In this document: piece after piece, positions 16,195-27,686 of the stretch
Layout of the letters: each line of letters starts with the position of its first letter
Numbering within the stretch: the first letter of the stretch is position 1
Source of the DNA: Shewanella oncorhynchi
GTDB taxonomy: Bacteria; Pseudomonadota; Gammaproteobacteria; Enterobacterales; Shewanellaceae
Length of the DNA stretch: 64,000 bases
Assembly (NCBI RefSeq): GCF_012584455.1
Contig: NZ_JABAEB010000002.1
Location: 455,412-519,411 of the forward strand
Direction: 5' to 3'
Position numbers and translations under genes: made by a program
Notes under the pieces: model-generated
Seen by the model: only the letters and a program-made list of their open reading frames with translations
Database searches by the model: none
What the model was told of the DNA's origin: nothing

Positions 16195-19100
16195 TCATTC
16201 ATTTATATGATAATAAATTTTATTAACACCTAACCCAGAAGCAACGTTGATTGTACCTGTATAATCCCCATTTTCATTTTTCTCACCTTTACCAACTCCA
16301 ATAATATAGATATAGGGATCTTTACCGGATTCAGGTGCAGGAATAACAATCTGCGGTGTATCCGGTACACGTTCACCCAGTTCATAATATAATTGAGAAA
16401 AGGATCTCGTTCCTTTGTGCAAATCGAACGGATATAACTTGCCAGAACCAGACACTAAACACACGTTATCGGCAACCGAGTCAGCAGGGGGAGAATAAGA
16501 AGTGAAATAAACTTTGCCTTGGACAATCAAGGCAGCTGTTAAACTCTTTTCACCTAGACCACTAAAATCATAGAACCAGCCGAGTTTTTTACCGAAACTT
16601 ATGTTGTCGGCTTCAGACGCAGGTGCAGTAGAAGTCACATCATAGAGATCATTGATTGTGATCGCCTCGGGAACATCACCGCCAGTAAAACTCTTAGTCA
16701 CCACATTACGATCTTGCAATGTAAAAAACATATCATTGATATCAGTAGATGATGGGTGGGGTCGCGTTCCACTTCCAATCACCACCGCATCATAGGGAAC
16801 ATTTTGATAAGTTTTAGTCGTAGTAGTACCACTCTCTGTTGTCACCTTAACTTCGGATAAATTAGTAAACATCGTTTGTGCTACAACAGGTTCTGCATAA
16901 AAACGGCGATTATTACTATCAGTACCACCTAAAGAAGCAAATTTAAATGCACTCCAACTCGACTTACTTGCACTTGGAAGATCAATACGCCAGACATTTG
17001 CACCGACATCGGAGGCATAAATCCTATCTGTATACCCATCATTATTACTATCAAGTACGGCGACTGAGTTTGGAATGCTATCCTGAATTCCCGAAAGTGC
17101 TGTTGCACCCGATGCAGAGCCACCAAATGAATGAATCAAAGTTCCCTTCTCTGCATCGACAATATAAACCGCACGACCTACCGGAGAAGATGAAGGAGTT
17201 GCATCAAAACTAACATCGTAGCCACCACCAAAAATGAGTACAGGCTTTTCATAACCAACGATTTTCGTCACTATAGGCTCAGACCATGTTTGTCCAAGAT
17301 CAGAAAAACCATCCGTTGATGGATTAATAGTCCACATTAGAGAAGGGCTATCAGGGTTTGTCACATTGAGGGCATAATAAGACGAGCCACCTCGACGCAT
17401 CCCCATATAGACCCATGCTTTAATCACTTTACCCTCAGCATCAGTTTCTGTGTAAGCAACTGGAGATGAATCCATTCCGTATACTGTGTGTACACCTGAA
17501 GGATCATTACTTCTCAGTTCTGTTAAATTAGGCAATAACTCATAGGGAATAAAGCCCCAAGTCTCTGATACAGATTCGCCCGCATCTTTAAACATATGCA
17601 CAACACCTTGATTAGTGCCAAGCATGATACGAATATCAGTCGCGCTTTTTGTGCCGAAATTGAGTGCAAGTGGCTTAGAATGAAGAGGATCACCCATAAC
17701 ATCATTACGTTTATCTGTCGTACTACCATCTTTATTATCGTCGTCGACATCTATCCCATTAAGCCAATTTAACGTATTAGCAAGCTCATCTACGCTAGTT
17801 CTCATATAGCTAGCTAGCGCAGCATCACCGCCTGCTGCAGTTTGTGCATTAGCAAGTGTTAAAGGCGTTAAACTGGAGGACCCATTTAAGTTACTTACAA
17901 TATTCCTAACTTCTTGCTTTCTGATTTGTGCCGCGACTCCGCCGACTTCAACTTTATTTCCATCCTTTTGCGCAACACAATCCGACCATATAGTACAGGC
18001 ACCATCTTTAATATTGCCGTTATCTGCTATAGCTGCATTCCCTTTACTATCAACCAATGTTCCATCTGCGGTTACTTTTAATTTTTTTAAATTACCGCTC
18101 CAACGAGGTCCTTTGCCTGGGAGAAACATAGCGTAATAAGCGGCATCAAATGTCTGAGTCCTATCAAAATTATTACTAGCAATACTTGGAGATGTAAAAC
18201 TTGAATCAATATTCAAAATATTTGATAACGCATCATTAAGTGCATTCTGTAGTTCAAGACTGTTTTGAGCAGCAAAATATAAACCACCACCTCTTTTAGC
18301 CGTCTCAGCAAGTAAAGGTGCGGCATCTTCTGCACCTTTACTAAAACCAATAGTATAAGTACGAACATTCTGCATTTGTTCAGTATTTGAACTGTCCAAC
18401 TTGTTAATTAAGTCGTTATTAAACATATAACTAGCTAATGCGGGCAAATAGCTTGCTGTATCTAGATTTTTAGAAAATGAAGAGTAATCTCCTTCTTTAC
18501 TTCCTGTGGCAGTTAAACTAATAACGTCATTATTCGCATTTTTATCAACTGTTGGAGAGCCATCAGTGACATAGATAACATAAGCAATATCCGTACATAC
18601 TTTAAATGGACTTGCGTAGTTACCACTCTTCTCCACTAAGCTGTCATACGGTGGTTTATTTCCAACATAAGAGCCATAATCTGTATCACTATGACCATAT
18701 TTAACGCCCTTACCGGCAAAATAACGGTAAGCTTCATACATAGTCTCACATAGTGGTGTATTTGTTTTTGCCAGCAAATTATCAATAGTAGTTAATAAAC
18801 TCGCACGCGTACTATCCGTCATCTGAGTAATGCCAGATACAATTCGACCACCGTCTCGATTACCTTCATTTGGATAATTATAATTAAATACAGCAAGTCC
18901 AAAATCCACTGTTGGAGTTGAACTAATAATATTAGAAATCGCTTTCTTCGCAATTTCTAGTCTTGAAACTTTTACCGTTGGTAATTTTCCCGCTTTAGAT
19001 AATCCGTACCATCTTAGGTAATTATCAGTGTACAAAGTAATAGGTTGTCCAACACCAAAGTCAGTATTATTGGCTGCGGCTAAAGCATTGCTCCAAGTTG

Positions 19101-19701
19101 TTCCTGGTAGTGAGGAAGTAAAATATGGATACGCTTTCTTTTTACTACCTGACCCCGTTGTTACCCCGTTAGCAGGAAATCCATTAGGATATGATGATGA
19201 ATTACTCGGATTTATTTGAGAAATATCTTCCCAACAATCAATTACTTTTATTGCTGTACCGTTTGTTTCAGGTAGTTCTTTCCAAACACCAGTAGTACCA
19301 CTTGATGTGAACTCTCTTATATACCCAGTAAAACGACCAAACTCTGCTAATGCAGCTTTGCTTTGACTACATCCATTTAAACTAGCTTTAAAATTACGCT
19401 TATCAGAGCTAGTATCAGGGGTGGGTAATCCTCCACCGCCAACAGCATAATAAATAAGAGTATCACTATACCCAGAACCACTTACGGCTGGGTAGTCATA
19501 GTTAGGGTCATAATCTACAACCTGAGTAATTTCTTCAGTCGACATACTTCCTGAGTTATCAAATATAACGAGCACTTTAGGTCTTGCGCCCGTTCGAGTT
19601 GTTGATTCTTTTACATATAACTCAGTATCGTCACTAAAGGAGAAAGCCGACACAAAAGTCAGCGCAAGTAGTATAGAACAAGCCAGCTTTTTAATAATCA
19701 T
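16195..19701 (-). CDS. pilY1: PilY1-type pilus tip adhesin / assembly protein
   Basis: The 1168-residue secreted protein starts with a signal peptide (about 1-23). A von Willebrand A-like domain follows with the metal-site motif DNSGS at 48-52 and a matching VIYVTDGSP segment. The C-terminal half is a PilY1 beta-propeller that contains GDPLHSKP and a calcium-loop motif DSNNDGYTD at about 884-892. PilY1 primes pilus assembly, opposes PilT-driven retraction when calcium-bound, and acts in adhesion and surface sensing in Pseudomonas. It is the fourth gene of the operon, 2 bases after pilX and 11 before pilE. The intact VWA metal site favours a functional adhesin. Confidence 0.93.
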   Translation of the reverse strand: MIIKKLACSILLALTFVSAFSFSDDTELYVKESTTRTGARPKVLVIFDNSGSMSTEEITQVVDYDPNYDYPAVSGSGYSDTLIYYAVGGGGLPTPDTSSDKRNFKASLNGCSQSKAALAEFGRFTGYIREFTSSGTTGVWKELPETNGTAIKVIDCWEDISQINPSNSSSYPNGFPANGVTTGSGSKKKAYPYFTSSLPGTTWSNALAAANNTDFGVGQPITLYTDNYLRWYGLSKAGKLPTVKVSRLEIAKKAISNIISSTPTVDFGLAVFNYNYPNEGNRDGGRIVSGITQMTDSTRASLLTTIDNLLAKTNTPLCETMYEAYRYFAGKGVKYGHSDTDYGSYVGNKPPYDSLVEKSGNYASPFKVCTDIAYVIYVTDGSPTVDKNANNDVISLTATGSKEGDYSSFSKNLDTASYLPALASYMFNNDLINKLDSSNTEQMQNVRTYTIGFSKGAEDAAPLLAETAKRGGGLYFAAQNSLELQNALNDALSNILNIDSSFTSPSIASNNFDRTQTFDAAYYAMFLPGKGPRWSGNLKKLKVTADGTLVDSKGNAAIADNGNIKDGACTIWSDCVAQKDGNKVEVGGVAAQIRKQEVRNIVSNLNGSSSLTPLTLANAQTAAGGDAALASYMRTSVDELANTLNWLNGIDVDDDNKDGSTTDKRNDVMGDPLHSKPLALNFGTKSATDIRIMLGTNQGVVHMFKDAGESVSETWGFIPYELLPNLTELRSNDPSGVHTVYGMDSSPVAYTETDAEGKVIKAWVYMGMRRGGSSYYALNVTNPDSPSLMWTINPSTDGFSDLGQTWSEPIVTKIVGYEKPVLIFGGGYDVSFDATPSSSPVGRAVYIVDAEKGTLIHSFGGSASGATALSGIQDSIPNSVAVLDSNNDGYTDRIYASDVGANVWRIDLPSASKSSWSAFKFASLGGTDSNNRRFYAEPVVAQTMFTNLSEVKVTTESGTTTTKTYQNVPYDAVVIGSGTRPHPSSTDINDMFFTLQDRNVVTKSFTGGDVPEAITINDLYDVTSTAPASEADNISFGKKLGWFYDFSGLGEKSLTAALIVQGKVYFTSYSPPADSVADNVCLVSGSGKLYPFDLHKGTRSFSQLYYELGERVPDTPQIVIPAPESGKDPYIYIIGVGKGEKNENGDYTGTINVASGLGVNKIYYHINE

Positions 19702-19703
19702 AT

Positions 19704-20165
19704 CTAACTCCCAGTTAAAACTTCTTGCTCCACACCTGCGACAACAGTGAGTTGGCCCAGTTTATCTCTACCAAATTCTGCTGTACTACTAATCTCAACA
19801 CGCCGACAGCTGATTAAATTACCACTATTTGGCCTTGTACTCCGCTGGCATCCAACATCTTTTGCACTAATGACAACATTACCTGCAGCATCAACTTCAT
19901 AAGGAATTGGCGTTAACGTTTGGTTAGAACCAAATTCAACCACAGATGAAATCTCAGATAGTTTGGCTAAGCTAGCACCTTTATTGGCTTCGATTGCCGC
20001 CTCTAAGCCACCATCAGCAACAGACTTAGCCTCTATACGTTCTGATCCTGCTCCAGACATACGCATAGATTGGGTCGAATTAACAGCCAAAGCGACACCA
20101 ATAATAGTCATAAGCAACAATATGATAAGTGCAAAAAATAATACAATTCCTTTTTGCTTTTTCAT
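19704..20165 (-). CDS. pilX: Minor pilin PilX
   Basis: The 153-residue protein has the short leader MKKQKG followed by a long hydrophobic helix starting IVLFFALIILLL. The mature N-terminus has Phe where other pilins have Glu5, as is usual for PilX and the GspK-like tip subunits. The remainder contains the PilX-typical NSTQSMRMSGAGSERIEAKSV region. It lies between pilW and pilY1 with gaps of 12 and 2 bases. It would form part of the tip complex with PilV, PilW and PilY1. Confidence 0.9.
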   Translation of the reverse strand: MKKQKGIVLFFALIILLLMTIIGVALAVNSTQSMRMSGAGSERIEAKSVADGGLEAAIEANKGASLAKLSEISSVVEFGSNQTLTPIPYEVDAAGNVVISAKDVGCQRSTRPNSGNLISCRRVEISSTAEFGRDKLGQLTVVAGVEQEVLTGS

Positions 20166-20177
20166 CTTACCAACCTT

Positions 20178-21146
20178 CTAATTTCTAATTAACACTGGAT
20201 TTGCAAGCACCATAGTCGTCGAAACTATCTTGCGTCGATAATGATCATTCAAATTTTTAATTTCCTTATCGCCCAGAGTGTAAGTAGTTTCATTGGTGTA
20301 ACTTTTATCTTCATCAATAGCGCGAACCAACAAGAAAACCCTTAAGGCAACAAGTCTTTGAAATAATTCGTTGTCCCACATTAATGTGGTTACATTTTCT
20401 GCTGGCATAAAACTATCGGCGGTATCGTCTCCATTACTATCAAAACCATAAAGAATACGCATATTCTCAATGCCTTCAACTAACTGCTCTTCGTTATTCA
20501 TGCCATTATTCTTGGTTAATGTTTTTCGGCGTAGAACAGGTACAGAACCATCATTTTTAATAAAATAAATATGATGCTGATATTCCCAAAAACGAGCATT
20601 TTCGAGTACTGGATTGGGAGGATTACCGCCTTTAAACATCACAGCTTCACTCGAAGTTGCAGCCATATAAAAACGCTCGCCATTGGGATTAGTCACTGGT
20701 GGGCCAACTAATCTTTTAATTTGAATGACATCCGTATTCTGATTCACACCTGATAAGCAACTTAATGTATCCCCACTCTCGCCCTCTTCATATCCCCATA
20801 GACGCCTAAAGTGTGCAGGTTCAGCATTAGGTAAAGTACCGTTATTTACGCCTGCACCAATACAATCATTTGCAACACCATCCCTCAAGGTCATATTGGT
20901 TCCAAGTACAAAATCAGTTCCCGTTATGTCCCCCATAAAACCTAACTGACTAATGTCTCTTTCCATTAGTGACAAAGCAATTCGTCCATTTTCTTGCAAT
21001 TGGTTAAACTGGCTCGTTGTGATCACATTGGAAGAAGACATACTAAACATGCCAAAAAGCCCAAGAGTGAGAAATAAGCCAATGACCATAGAGACCATTA
21101 GCTCAACCAGCGACATCCCTTTCTCACAGTTTTTTAAATTATCCAT
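20178..21146 (-). CDS. pilW: Minor pilin PilW
   Basis: The 322-residue protein has the prepilin leader ending at Gly10, then MSLVELMVSMVIGLFLTLGL with Glu at mature position 5. Length and the IALSLMERDISQLGFMG segment match the PilW family, which is longer than other minor pilins. It lies between pilV (11 bases upstream) and pilX (12 bases downstream). It is expected to sit at the pilus tip, linking PilV and PilX to PilY1. Confidence 0.9.
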   Translation of the reverse strand: MDNLKNCEKGMSLVELMVSMVIGLFLTLGLFGMFSMSSSNVITTSQFNQLQENGRIALSLMERDISQLGFMGDITGTDFVLGTNMTLRDGVANDCIGAGVNNGTLPNAEPAHFRRLWGYEEGESGDTLSCLSGVNQNTDVIQIKRLVGPPVTNPNGERFYMAATSSEAVMFKGGNPPNPVLENARFWEYQHHIYFIKNDGSVPVLRRKTLTKNNGMNNEEQLVEGIENMRILYGFDSNGDDTADSFMPAENVTTLMWDNELFQRLVALRVFLLVRAIDEDKSYTNETTYTLGDKEIKNLNDHYRRKIVSTTMVLANPVLIRN

Positions 21147-21157
21147 ACATAGTTAAC

Positions 21158-21721
21158 CTAAATAATCATTGTCGAAAGAATAAAAAGCCGCCTACGCGTA
21201 CCAATATCTTCTCCACATTCACTCCCAGAATAACTTGTACCCGCGCCCTCTCGGATCCCTCTCCACGCAATTGCGACCGTTACAGTTGAACCATCTACAT
21301 TAATGCATGCTGTTGGAGAGTCTAACCCACCAACATTCTGGCTATCCATAACTTCAGCAGCCCCCATAAAACTCTGTTCCCACTGGTAAAGATCCCAAGC
21401 TTCAGTCTCTTCTGGAGTACATATACTCACTGCGCCAACAGCAACGTCACAAACATTGCCTGGTTTATTAAGAGAGCCAGTATACTCACCAGCGTAATTA
21501 CCCAGCTGCGCTCTATTCAGCTTCATTCGATTAATTATGTCGTTTGCATAATAGGAGGCTTGAGTTTGCTGAAAGGATTCAAAGCTGCCACGCTTTGCAA
21601 CAATATGCAGATTAAAAATACCAATTAAGCCAATGACTAAGATCACTAACGCAACAAGCACTTCAATTAATGAGAAGCCCCGTTGAAATTCCCTTTGTGT
21701 CAACCTTTCGATTTTAGACAT
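21158..21721 (-). CDS. pilV: Minor pilin PilV
   Basis: The 187-residue protein has a 15-residue leader ending RG, then FSLIEVLVALVILVIGLIGI with Glu5. The NDIINRMKLNRAQ segment and late cysteines match the PilV family. It is the first gene of the minor pilin operon pilV-pilW-pilX-pilY1-pilE-tapY2. The fimU-like gene that precedes pilV in Pseudomonas is missing here; two such genes lie beyond the other end of the cluster. The ispH terminator lies about 160 bases upstream of the pilV start codon, so the operon probably has its own promoter in that gap. Confidence 0.9.
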   Translation of the reverse strand: MSKIERLTQREFQRGFSLIEVLVALVILVIGLIGIFNLHIVAKRGSFESFQQTQASYYANDIINRMKLNRAQLGNYAGEYTGSLNKPGNVCDVAVGAVSICTPEETEAWDLYQWEQSFMGAAEVMDSQNVGGLDSPTACINVDGSTVTVAIAWRGIREGAGTSYSGSECGEDIGTRRRLFILSTMII

Positions 21722-21876
21722 ATTTTTGACAAGCTTTTCAGCTATTTACCTTTTAAAATCTTAGTATTACGATAAAAATTACCAACAGTTAATAATAGAT
21801 GAGTAAAATGTAAGTAGCCAGTAACATTAGCACATAAGCATTGACATCATTATGCTTTGAATGAATTTAAGACAAT

Positions 21877-21901
21877 AAAAAAGAGGCTTATAGCCTCTTT
21901 G
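21877..21901 (-). terminator. Terminator after ispH
   Basis: AAAGAGGCT pairs with AGCCTCTTT around a TAT loop, and on the minus strand the stem runs into T residues. It separates the isoprenoid/translation series from the minor pilin operon. Confidence 0.85.
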
Positions 21902-21928
21902 TTATTGTCGATTAAACAGTACGCAGAT

Positions 21929-22885
21929 TTAACGTAATTCGGCTGGCACAGCAAAAACAGTGTCTTCTTTACGCCCTTCAACTTCAGTCACAACACTAGG
22001 AGCAAGTTTAGCGATTGCTTGAACCACTTGTTGGACTAAAACCTCGGGGGCTGAAGCTCCTGCGGTGACGGCTACACGTGTAACATTATCAAACCAACTA
22101 GACTCAACATCATCTGCAGTATCCACTAGATAAGACTGAGTTCCTGTTTTCAATGCTAGCTCGCGTAAACGATTAGAGTTAGAGCTGTTCTTTGAGCCAA
22201 CAACAATCAATAAATCAACGTCCGCAGATAAATTGCGTACCGCATCTTGACGATTCTGCGTTGCATAACAAATATCGTCTTTTCGCGGACCTTCTATAGA
22301 GGGAAACCTTTTCTGTAACGCAACAATAATGTCCAAAGTATCATCTACAGACAAAGTAGTTTGTGTCACGAAGCAGAGATTATTGGGATCGCGCACTTCC
22401 AAAGCTTCAACATCCGCAGGCGATTCAATCAGATAAACTCCACCATTAGGATTATCGTATTGTCCCATAGTACCCTCGACTTCAGGGTGCCCTTCATGGC
22501 CAATCAGGATGCACTCAATACCTTTGCGGCTGGCACGCGTCACCTGAAGATGTACTTTAGTCACTAAGGGACACGTCGCATCAAAGACTCTCAGCCCTCT
22601 CGCCTTAGCCTCTTCTCTCACCGCTTGAGATACACCATGGGCACTGAAGATAACAATGTTGTTATCCGGCACTTGATCTAACTCTTCGACAAAAACCGCA
22701 CCGCGATCCTTCAGATTCTGCACGACATAGCGGTTATGCACGACTTCATGGCGAACATAGATAGGAGGCGAAAATAATTCCAACGCCCGTTCAACAATAC
22801 TGATAGCACGATCAACACCCGCACAAAAACCGCGCGGGTTAGCGAGCATAATATTTAAACTTGGGCTAGTAGGATCGAGTTTCAT
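21929..22885 (-). CDS. ispH: 4-hydroxy-3-methylbut-2-enyl diphosphate reductase (IspH/LytB)
   Basis: The 318-residue enzyme catalyses the last step of the MEP isoprenoid pathway, reducing HMBPP to IPP and DMAPP with a [4Fe-4S] cluster. The three cluster cysteines are in [19 protein letters not shown] and [11 protein letters not shown]. The substrate-binding GHEGHPEV and [10 protein letters not shown] motifs are intact. It is one base after fkpB, the order seen in E. coli (ileS-lspA-fkpB-ispH). Confidence 0.97.
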   Translation of the reverse strand: MKLDPTSPSLNIMLANPRGFCAGVDRAISIVERALELFSPPIYVRHEVVHNRYVVQNLKDRGAVFVEELDQVPDNNIVIFSAHGVSQAVREEAKARGLRVFDATCPLVTKVHLQVTRASRKGIECILIGHEGHPEVEGTMGQYDNPNGGVYLIESPADVEALEVRDPNNLCFVTQTTLSVDDTLDIIVALQKRFPSIEGPRKDDICYATQNRQDAVRNLSADVDLLIVVGSKNSSNSNRLRELALKTGTQSYLVDTADDVESSWFDNVTRVAVTAGASAPEVLVQQVVQAIAKLAPSVVTEVEGRKEDTVFAVPAELR

Positions 22886-22886
22886 C

Positions 22887-23309
22887 TTAAAATACCTTTA
22901 CTACGTCCAGTTCAAAAGTGATCTTGTGTCCTGCCAGAGGATGATTAAGATCGACTGTGATGGAATCACCCGCAACATCACGGACAATACCTGGGATCTC
23001 ACTACCACCTGGGCCAGCAAAACTCACAATCACGCCAGCCTCTAAACTCATGTCAGCCGGAAAACGGCTTCGATCTAGATAATGGATAGCATCAGGATTG
23101 GACTCGCCAAAGGCATCAATCGCTTCAAGCGTGAAACTGTGCTTATCACCTTCAGCAAGCGTCACCAGCTGCGCCTCAAATGCAGGACTTAAAGTACCAT
23201 CACCCACATTTAATCGAGCCGGTTTACCCGAGGCTTTAGTGCTATCGGCAGTTGAGCCATCAGCAAGCACAATGTTCATGTGGCATAATAATGAACGTGT
23301 CACAGTCAC
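22887..23309 (-). CDS. fkpB: FKBP-type peptidyl-prolyl isomerase (FkpB/SlpA)
   Basis: The 140-residue cytoplasmic prolyl isomerase and chaperone of the SlpA/SlyD class starts with an FKBP half-domain ([10 protein letters not shown]). It has the flap insertion domain in the middle ([23 protein letters not shown] cut into the usual order) and ends with the second FKBP segment ([14 protein letters not shown]). The long metal-binding tail of SlyD is absent. The start overlaps the lspA stop by four bases. The position between lspA and ispH is conserved in gammaproteobacteria. Confidence 0.92.
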   Translation of the reverse strand: MTVTRSLLCHMNIVLADGSTADSTKASGKPARLNVGDGTLSPAFEAQLVTLAEGDKHSFTLEAIDAFGESNPDAIHYLDRSRFPADMSLEAGVIVSFAGPGGSEIPGIVRDVAGDSITVDLNHPLAGHKITFELDVVKVF

Positions 23310-23821
23310 TTTTTAACCCCTTCAGCGCTATCAGCTTCAGACTTATCGCTTACAAATGCATCCCAAATAATCAGCACTGCACCGACACAAATAGCAGCGT
23401 CGGCAATATTGAATGCTGGATAATGGCTCTTATTCCAGAAAAAATCGATAAAATCAACCACGAAACCATGCATCAATCGATCGACTAAATTACCTAAAGC
23501 ACCACCAATCACTAAGGTGTAAGCTAGATTCAGTTTCCACAAAGAAGACGATTGCTTACGCAACCACACAGTCAATAACGTACTGAATCCAATCGCAACA
23601 ATCGTAAAAAGCCAGCGCTGCCAACCTCCGGCTTCACTTAAAAAACTAAAAGCTGCACCATAGTTACGTACATAAGTGAAATTAAAGAAGGGCAATAATT
23701 TCACTGATTCATACAAATCAAAATTGGCTAAGACCCATTGCTTAGATAGCTGATCGGCTAAAAACACCAATACAGCTACCCAATACCAACGTAAGCCACT
23801 GTCTTTCCAAGTTAATGGCAT
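23306..23821 (-). CDS. lspA: Lipoprotein signal peptidase (signal peptidase II)
   Basis: The 171-residue inner-membrane aspartyl protease removes signal peptides from diacylated prolipoproteins. It has four transmembrane segments. The catalytic aspartates are in GNLVDRLMHGFVVDF and the N-terminal DQLSKQWV motif is present. It lies nine bases after ileS and overlaps fkpB, so the genes are co-transcribed. Several lipoproteins in this window would be its clients. Confidence 0.96.
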   Translation of the reverse strand: MPLTWKDSGLRWYWVAVLVFLADQLSKQWVLANFDLYESVKLLPFFNFTYVRNYGAAFSFLSEAGGWQRWLFTIVAIGFSTLLTVWLRKQSSSLWKLNLAYTLVIGGALGNLVDRLMHGFVVDFIDFFWNKSHYPAFNIADAAICVGAVLIIWDAFVSDKSEADSAEGVKK

Positions 23822-23830
23822 ACAGATCCT

Positions 23831-26653
23831 TTACGCAAACTGACGAACTTCGCCGTCACCTTCAATATTGGTTACGCAGCGAGTACAAAGTGTTGGGTGA
23901 GCCTCAATAGTGCCAACCTCTTCTCTGTGGTGCCAACAACGCTCACATTTCTCAGCAGTGCTTGATGCGACCACTAATTTCAGTGATGCCAACTCAGTCT
24001 CAACCGCTTCCAATGTCGCATCGGCTAAAGGCAATACTTTGGCTTCAGAGGTCAACAACACAAATCTCAACTCATCGCCGATATGAGTTAATTGCTCAGT
24101 CAAGGTAGCATCAGCAAACAAGGTCACTTCAGCTTCTAATGAGCCACCGATACGTTTGTCACGACGCGCTTGTTCAATCACTTTGTTGACTTCATTACGC
24201 ACGGTTAGTAACTGCTGCCAATAGTCATCGCTCAAATCAGTCGCTAAGGTGACTGATTTCAAACCTTGATACCATTCTTGGGTAAAGACATAAGCATCAC
24301 GCTTGCCAGGCAGTAATTGCCATACTTCGTCAGCAGTGAAGCTTAAAATTGGCGCAATCCAACGCACCATGGCCTCAGAGATCAGATACAGCGCCGATTG
24401 ACAACTACGGCGCGCATGGCCTTCTTGCTTAGCCGTATATTGGCGGTCTTTAATGATATCCAAATAGAAACTGCCTAACTCAACCGAGCAAAACTGCATC
24501 AGTTTTTGAGTCACTATATGGAAGTTATATTGATCATAGGCTTCGATGATTTCCTGTTGCAGCGCAGCGGCACGGCGAACAACCCAACGATCTAACGCCA
24601 CCATATCTTCAACGGCCACTAAATCCTTAGCGGGCTCGAAACCGTTTAAGTTGGCTAATAAGAAACGCGCAGTGTTGCGAATACGACGATAGGCATCGGC
24701 ACTGCGATTTAAGATTTCGTCTGAAACCGTCATCTCACCGCTGTAATCTGTTGCCGCAACCCATAAACGCAGAATGTCGGCGCCTAATTTGTTGGTTACC
24801 GTTTGTGGTGCAATCACGTTACCAATAGATTTTGACATCTTACGGCCTTTACCATCGACGGTAAAACCGTGGGTAAGCACTTGCTTATACGGTGCTTTGC
24901 CATTCATTGCGGTTGAAATCATCAAAGATGACATAAACCAACCGCGATGTTGATCGCTACCTTCAAGATACAAGTCAACCCCGTGTCCGTGGAATTCAGG
25001 ACGTGCGGCTACCACTGATGAGAAGGTTGAGCCAGAGTCATACCAAACGTCCAAAGTATCAGTGACTTTACGGTATTGTTCCGCTTCATCACCCAGCAAT
25101 TCTGCGGTATCAAGATCCCACCAAGCTTGGATACCCTGCTGTTCGATACGATTCGCCACGCGTTCCATCAGCGACACGCTATCAGGGTGTAACTCTTCGG
25201 TTTCTCGGTTCACAAACAGCGTGATAGGCACACCCCAAGTACGTTGGCGTGAGATACACCAGTCAGGGCGGTTTTCAACCATTTTTTCGATACGACTTTG
25301 GCCCCAATCAGGGATCCATTGAGTCTGCTCGATTTCTTTCAATGCTTGCGTACGCAGGCCATGGTTATCCATAGAAATGAACCACTGCGGTGTCGCACGG
25401 AAGATGATCGGTGTTTTGTGGCGCCAGCAATGTGGGTAGCTGTGACGATAAGCCACGTGATTCAGCAAGGCGCCTTTTTCTCTCAGCAAAGCTACGACGT
25501 TATCGTTGGCTTTAAAGACATGTTGGCCAGCAAAAAACTCAGTGTCAGGCTTATACACGCCGTTGTCGCCAACAGGGTTTGCCACTTCTAAACCGTACTT
25601 TTGACCGACAACAAAGTCGTCTTGACCATGACCCGGTGCAGTATGAACGATACCGGTACCCGCATCAGTAGTGACATGATCGCCTAAAATTGCAGGCACA
25701 TCAAAATCCAAGAACGGGTGATTAAAGCGGACAAGCTCAAGCGCAGCGCCTTTGGCAGAGCCAAGCACGGTATGGCTTTCTACGTTATAGCGAGTCAGGC
25801 AAGACTCGACTAATACTTCAGCTAAAATAAGCGCTTGCGTAACACCGTCTTTTTCGAATTCAACTAAGCTGTAATCTAACTCAGGGCTTAAAGACAAGGC
25901 ACGGTTCGCAGGCAGAGTCCATGGCGTGGTAGTCCAAATCACCATAGAGACAGGATGTGAGTAATCGCTTACCCCAAACTTAGCCGCAACAGCTTTGCTA
26001 TCGGCAGCCACAAACGCCACATCGATAGCGGGTGATGTTTTGTCTTCGTATTCCACTTCAGCTTCAGCTAAGGCAGAACCGCAATCAGTACACCAATGCA
26101 CTGGCTTAACGCCTTTATGTAAGTGACCACTCTCAATCACTTTCGATAAAGAACGAACGATATTAGCTTCCGTTGAAAAATCCATCGTTAAGTACGGATT
26201 TTGCCAATCACCCAGCACACCTAAACGGATAAAGTCTTCACGTTGACCGTTAACTTGCTCTGCAGCATATTTACGGCATTCCTCACGGAATTCTGCCGCA
26301 GAGATTTTTTGACCTGGCTTACCCACTTTTTGCTCAACTTTCAGCTCAATAGGTAAACCATGGCAATCCCAACCTGGTACATAAGGTGCGTCAAAACCAG
26401 ACATAGTTTTTGACTTAACAATAATGTCCTTGAGGATTTTATTAACTGAGTGACCAATATGAATACTGCCATTCGCATACGGTGGGCCGTCATGCAAAAT
26501 GAAGGGAGTACGGCCAATTCGGCTATCACGGATCTGTTGATACAAACCGTCTTTTGTCCAGCGCTCTAACATCTCTGGCTCGCGATTTGCCAAATTACCA
26601 CGCATCGGAAACTCTGTTTCCGGCAAATTCAAAGTAAATTTATAGTCGCTCAT
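23831..26653 (-). CDS. ileS: Isoleucyl-tRNA synthetase
   Basis: This 940-residue class I synthetase charges tRNA-Ile in the cytoplasm. HIGH is present in [14 protein letters not shown] and KMSKS in [10 protein letters not shown]. The large CP1 editing domain lies between them. The C-terminal zinc ribbon has CERCWHH and CTRC. The length is that of the bacterial enzyme. It lies 32 bases after ribF and nine before lspA in the conserved ribF-ileS-lspA order. Confidence 0.98.
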   Translation of the reverse strand: MSDYKFTLNLPETEFPMRGNLANREPEMLERWTKDGLYQQIRDSRIGRTPFILHDGPPYANGSIHIGHSVNKILKDIIVKSKTMSGFDAPYVPGWDCHGLPIELKVEQKVGKPGQKISAAEFREECRKYAAEQVNGQREDFIRLGVLGDWQNPYLTMDFSTEANIVRSLSKVIESGHLHKGVKPVHWCTDCGSALAEAEVEYEDKTSPAIDVAFVAADSKAVAAKFGVSDYSHPVSMVIWTTTPWTLPANRALSLSPELDYSLVEFEKDGVTQALILAEVLVESCLTRYNVESHTVLGSAKGAALELVRFNHPFLDFDVPAILGDHVTTDAGTGIVHTAPGHGQDDFVVGQKYGLEVANPVGDNGVYKPDTEFFAGQHVFKANDNVVALLREKGALLNHVAYRHSYPHCWRHKTPIIFRATPQWFISMDNHGLRTQALKEIEQTQWIPDWGQSRIEKMVENRPDWCISRQRTWGVPITLFVNRETEELHPDSVSLMERVANRIEQQGIQAWWDLDTAELLGDEAEQYRKVTDTLDVWYDSGSTFSSVVAARPEFHGHGVDLYLEGSDQHRGWFMSSLMISTAMNGKAPYKQVLTHGFTVDGKGRKMSKSIGNVIAPQTVTNKLGADILRLWVAATDYSGEMTVSDEILNRSADAYRRIRNTARFLLANLNGFEPAKDLVAVEDMVALDRWVVRRAAALQQEIIEAYDQYNFHIVTQKLMQFCSVELGSFYLDIIKDRQYTAKQEGHARRSCQSALYLISEAMVRWIAPILSFTADEVWQLLPGKRDAYVFTQEWYQGLKSVTLATDLSDDYWQQLLTVRNEVNKVIEQARRDKRIGGSLEAEVTLFADATLTEQLTHIGDELRFVLLTSEAKVLPLADATLEAVETELASLKLVVASSTAEKCERCWHHREEVGTIEAHPTLCTRCVTNIEGDGEVRQFA

Positions 26654-26685
26654 TGATCCTATACCGTTAATTAAACTGATAAATT

Positions 26686-27633
26686 TCAGCCTGCATCATT
26701 ACCAAATAAAGCTCTGGCTTCATTTGCATCATTTAAAATCTGTTTTTTTAGCGCATCCAATGAGTCAAAAGGTTGCTCATCTCGGAGTTTAGCCACCAAC
26801 TCGACTTCAACATGTTTGCCGTAAATGTCACCTTCAAAATCAAAAAGATGCACCTCAAGCTGACACACTTGACCGTTCACTGTCGGGCGAAACCCAATAT
26901 TGGCGACGCCCTCATAAATATCGCTGTTATCCCAATAACATTTAACCGCAAACACACCGCGTACCGGCACAACATTGCGCTTTAAGGCGATATTCGCGGT
27001 GGGAAAACCAATTGTGCGGCCAATTTTTTGCCCATGCGCTACACGGCCACTCAAGGTAAAAGGATGTCCTAATAGGCGTCTCGCCTGTTCAAGATTGCCC
27101 TTCGCCAATTGTTCACGCACAGCAGTCGAGCTCACTCTTTGCGAGCCCAGCATAAAACTTTGAGTGCTGACCACGGTAAAGCCATATTGGATACCCGCCT
27201 GCACTAGCATTTCAAAATTGCCTTTACGGCCTTGACCAAAACAAAAATCATCACCGACGACGAGGTATTTGACACCCAGTTTGCGGACCAACAATTCTTC
27301 AATAAAATGCTCTGCAGGTTGATTAGCAAAAGTGCGATTAAAGTTAACACACACTAACCGCTCAACCCCGAGTTCATCGAGTAAAATGACTTTATCACGT
27401 AATAAACTTAAACGAGCCGGCGCGTTGTCGCCGCTAAACAATTCTTGCGGCTGAGGCTCAAACGTCATTAATGTCGATGGCAGCGATAACTGCTTCGCCT
27501 TCTGCACTAAGTTCGCAATCACTTGTGCATGACCACGATGGACGCCGTCAAAATTACCTATAGTCAATACACACCCGTGGTGGGATGACAAAATGTTATG
27601 TATACCGCGGATTAATTCCATAACGTTAGACAA
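26686..27633 (-). CDS. ribF: Bifunctional riboflavin kinase / FAD synthetase
   Basis: The 315-residue enzyme makes FMN and then FAD. The N-terminal nucleotidyltransferase domain has [12 protein letters not shown] and the RVSSTAVRE loop. The C-terminal riboflavin kinase domain has [11 protein letters not shown]. It is the second gene of the series, 53 bases after murJ and 32 before ileS. The FAD it makes would serve NDH-2 and the halogenase-like flavoproteins, but no direct link is implied. Confidence 0.96.
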   Translation of the reverse strand: MSNVMELIRGIHNILSSHHGCVLTIGNFDGVHRGHAQVIANLVQKAKQLSLPSTLMTFEPQPQELFSGDNAPARLSLLRDKVILLDELGVERLVCVNFNRTFANQPAEHFIEELLVRKLGVKYLVVGDDFCFGQGRKGNFEMLVQAGIQYGFTVVSTQSFMLGSQRVSSTAVREQLAKGNLEQARRLLGHPFTLSGRVAHGQKIGRTIGFPTANIALKRNVVPVRGVFAVKCYWDNSDIYEGVANIGFRPTVNGQVCQLEVHLFDFEGDIYGKHVEVELVAKLRDEQPFDSLDALKKQILNDANEARALFGNDAG

Positions 27634-27686
27634 CTGCCAAGCGCAAATCGGCTGATTATATAACAGCTAGCGATGAGAATCAGCAA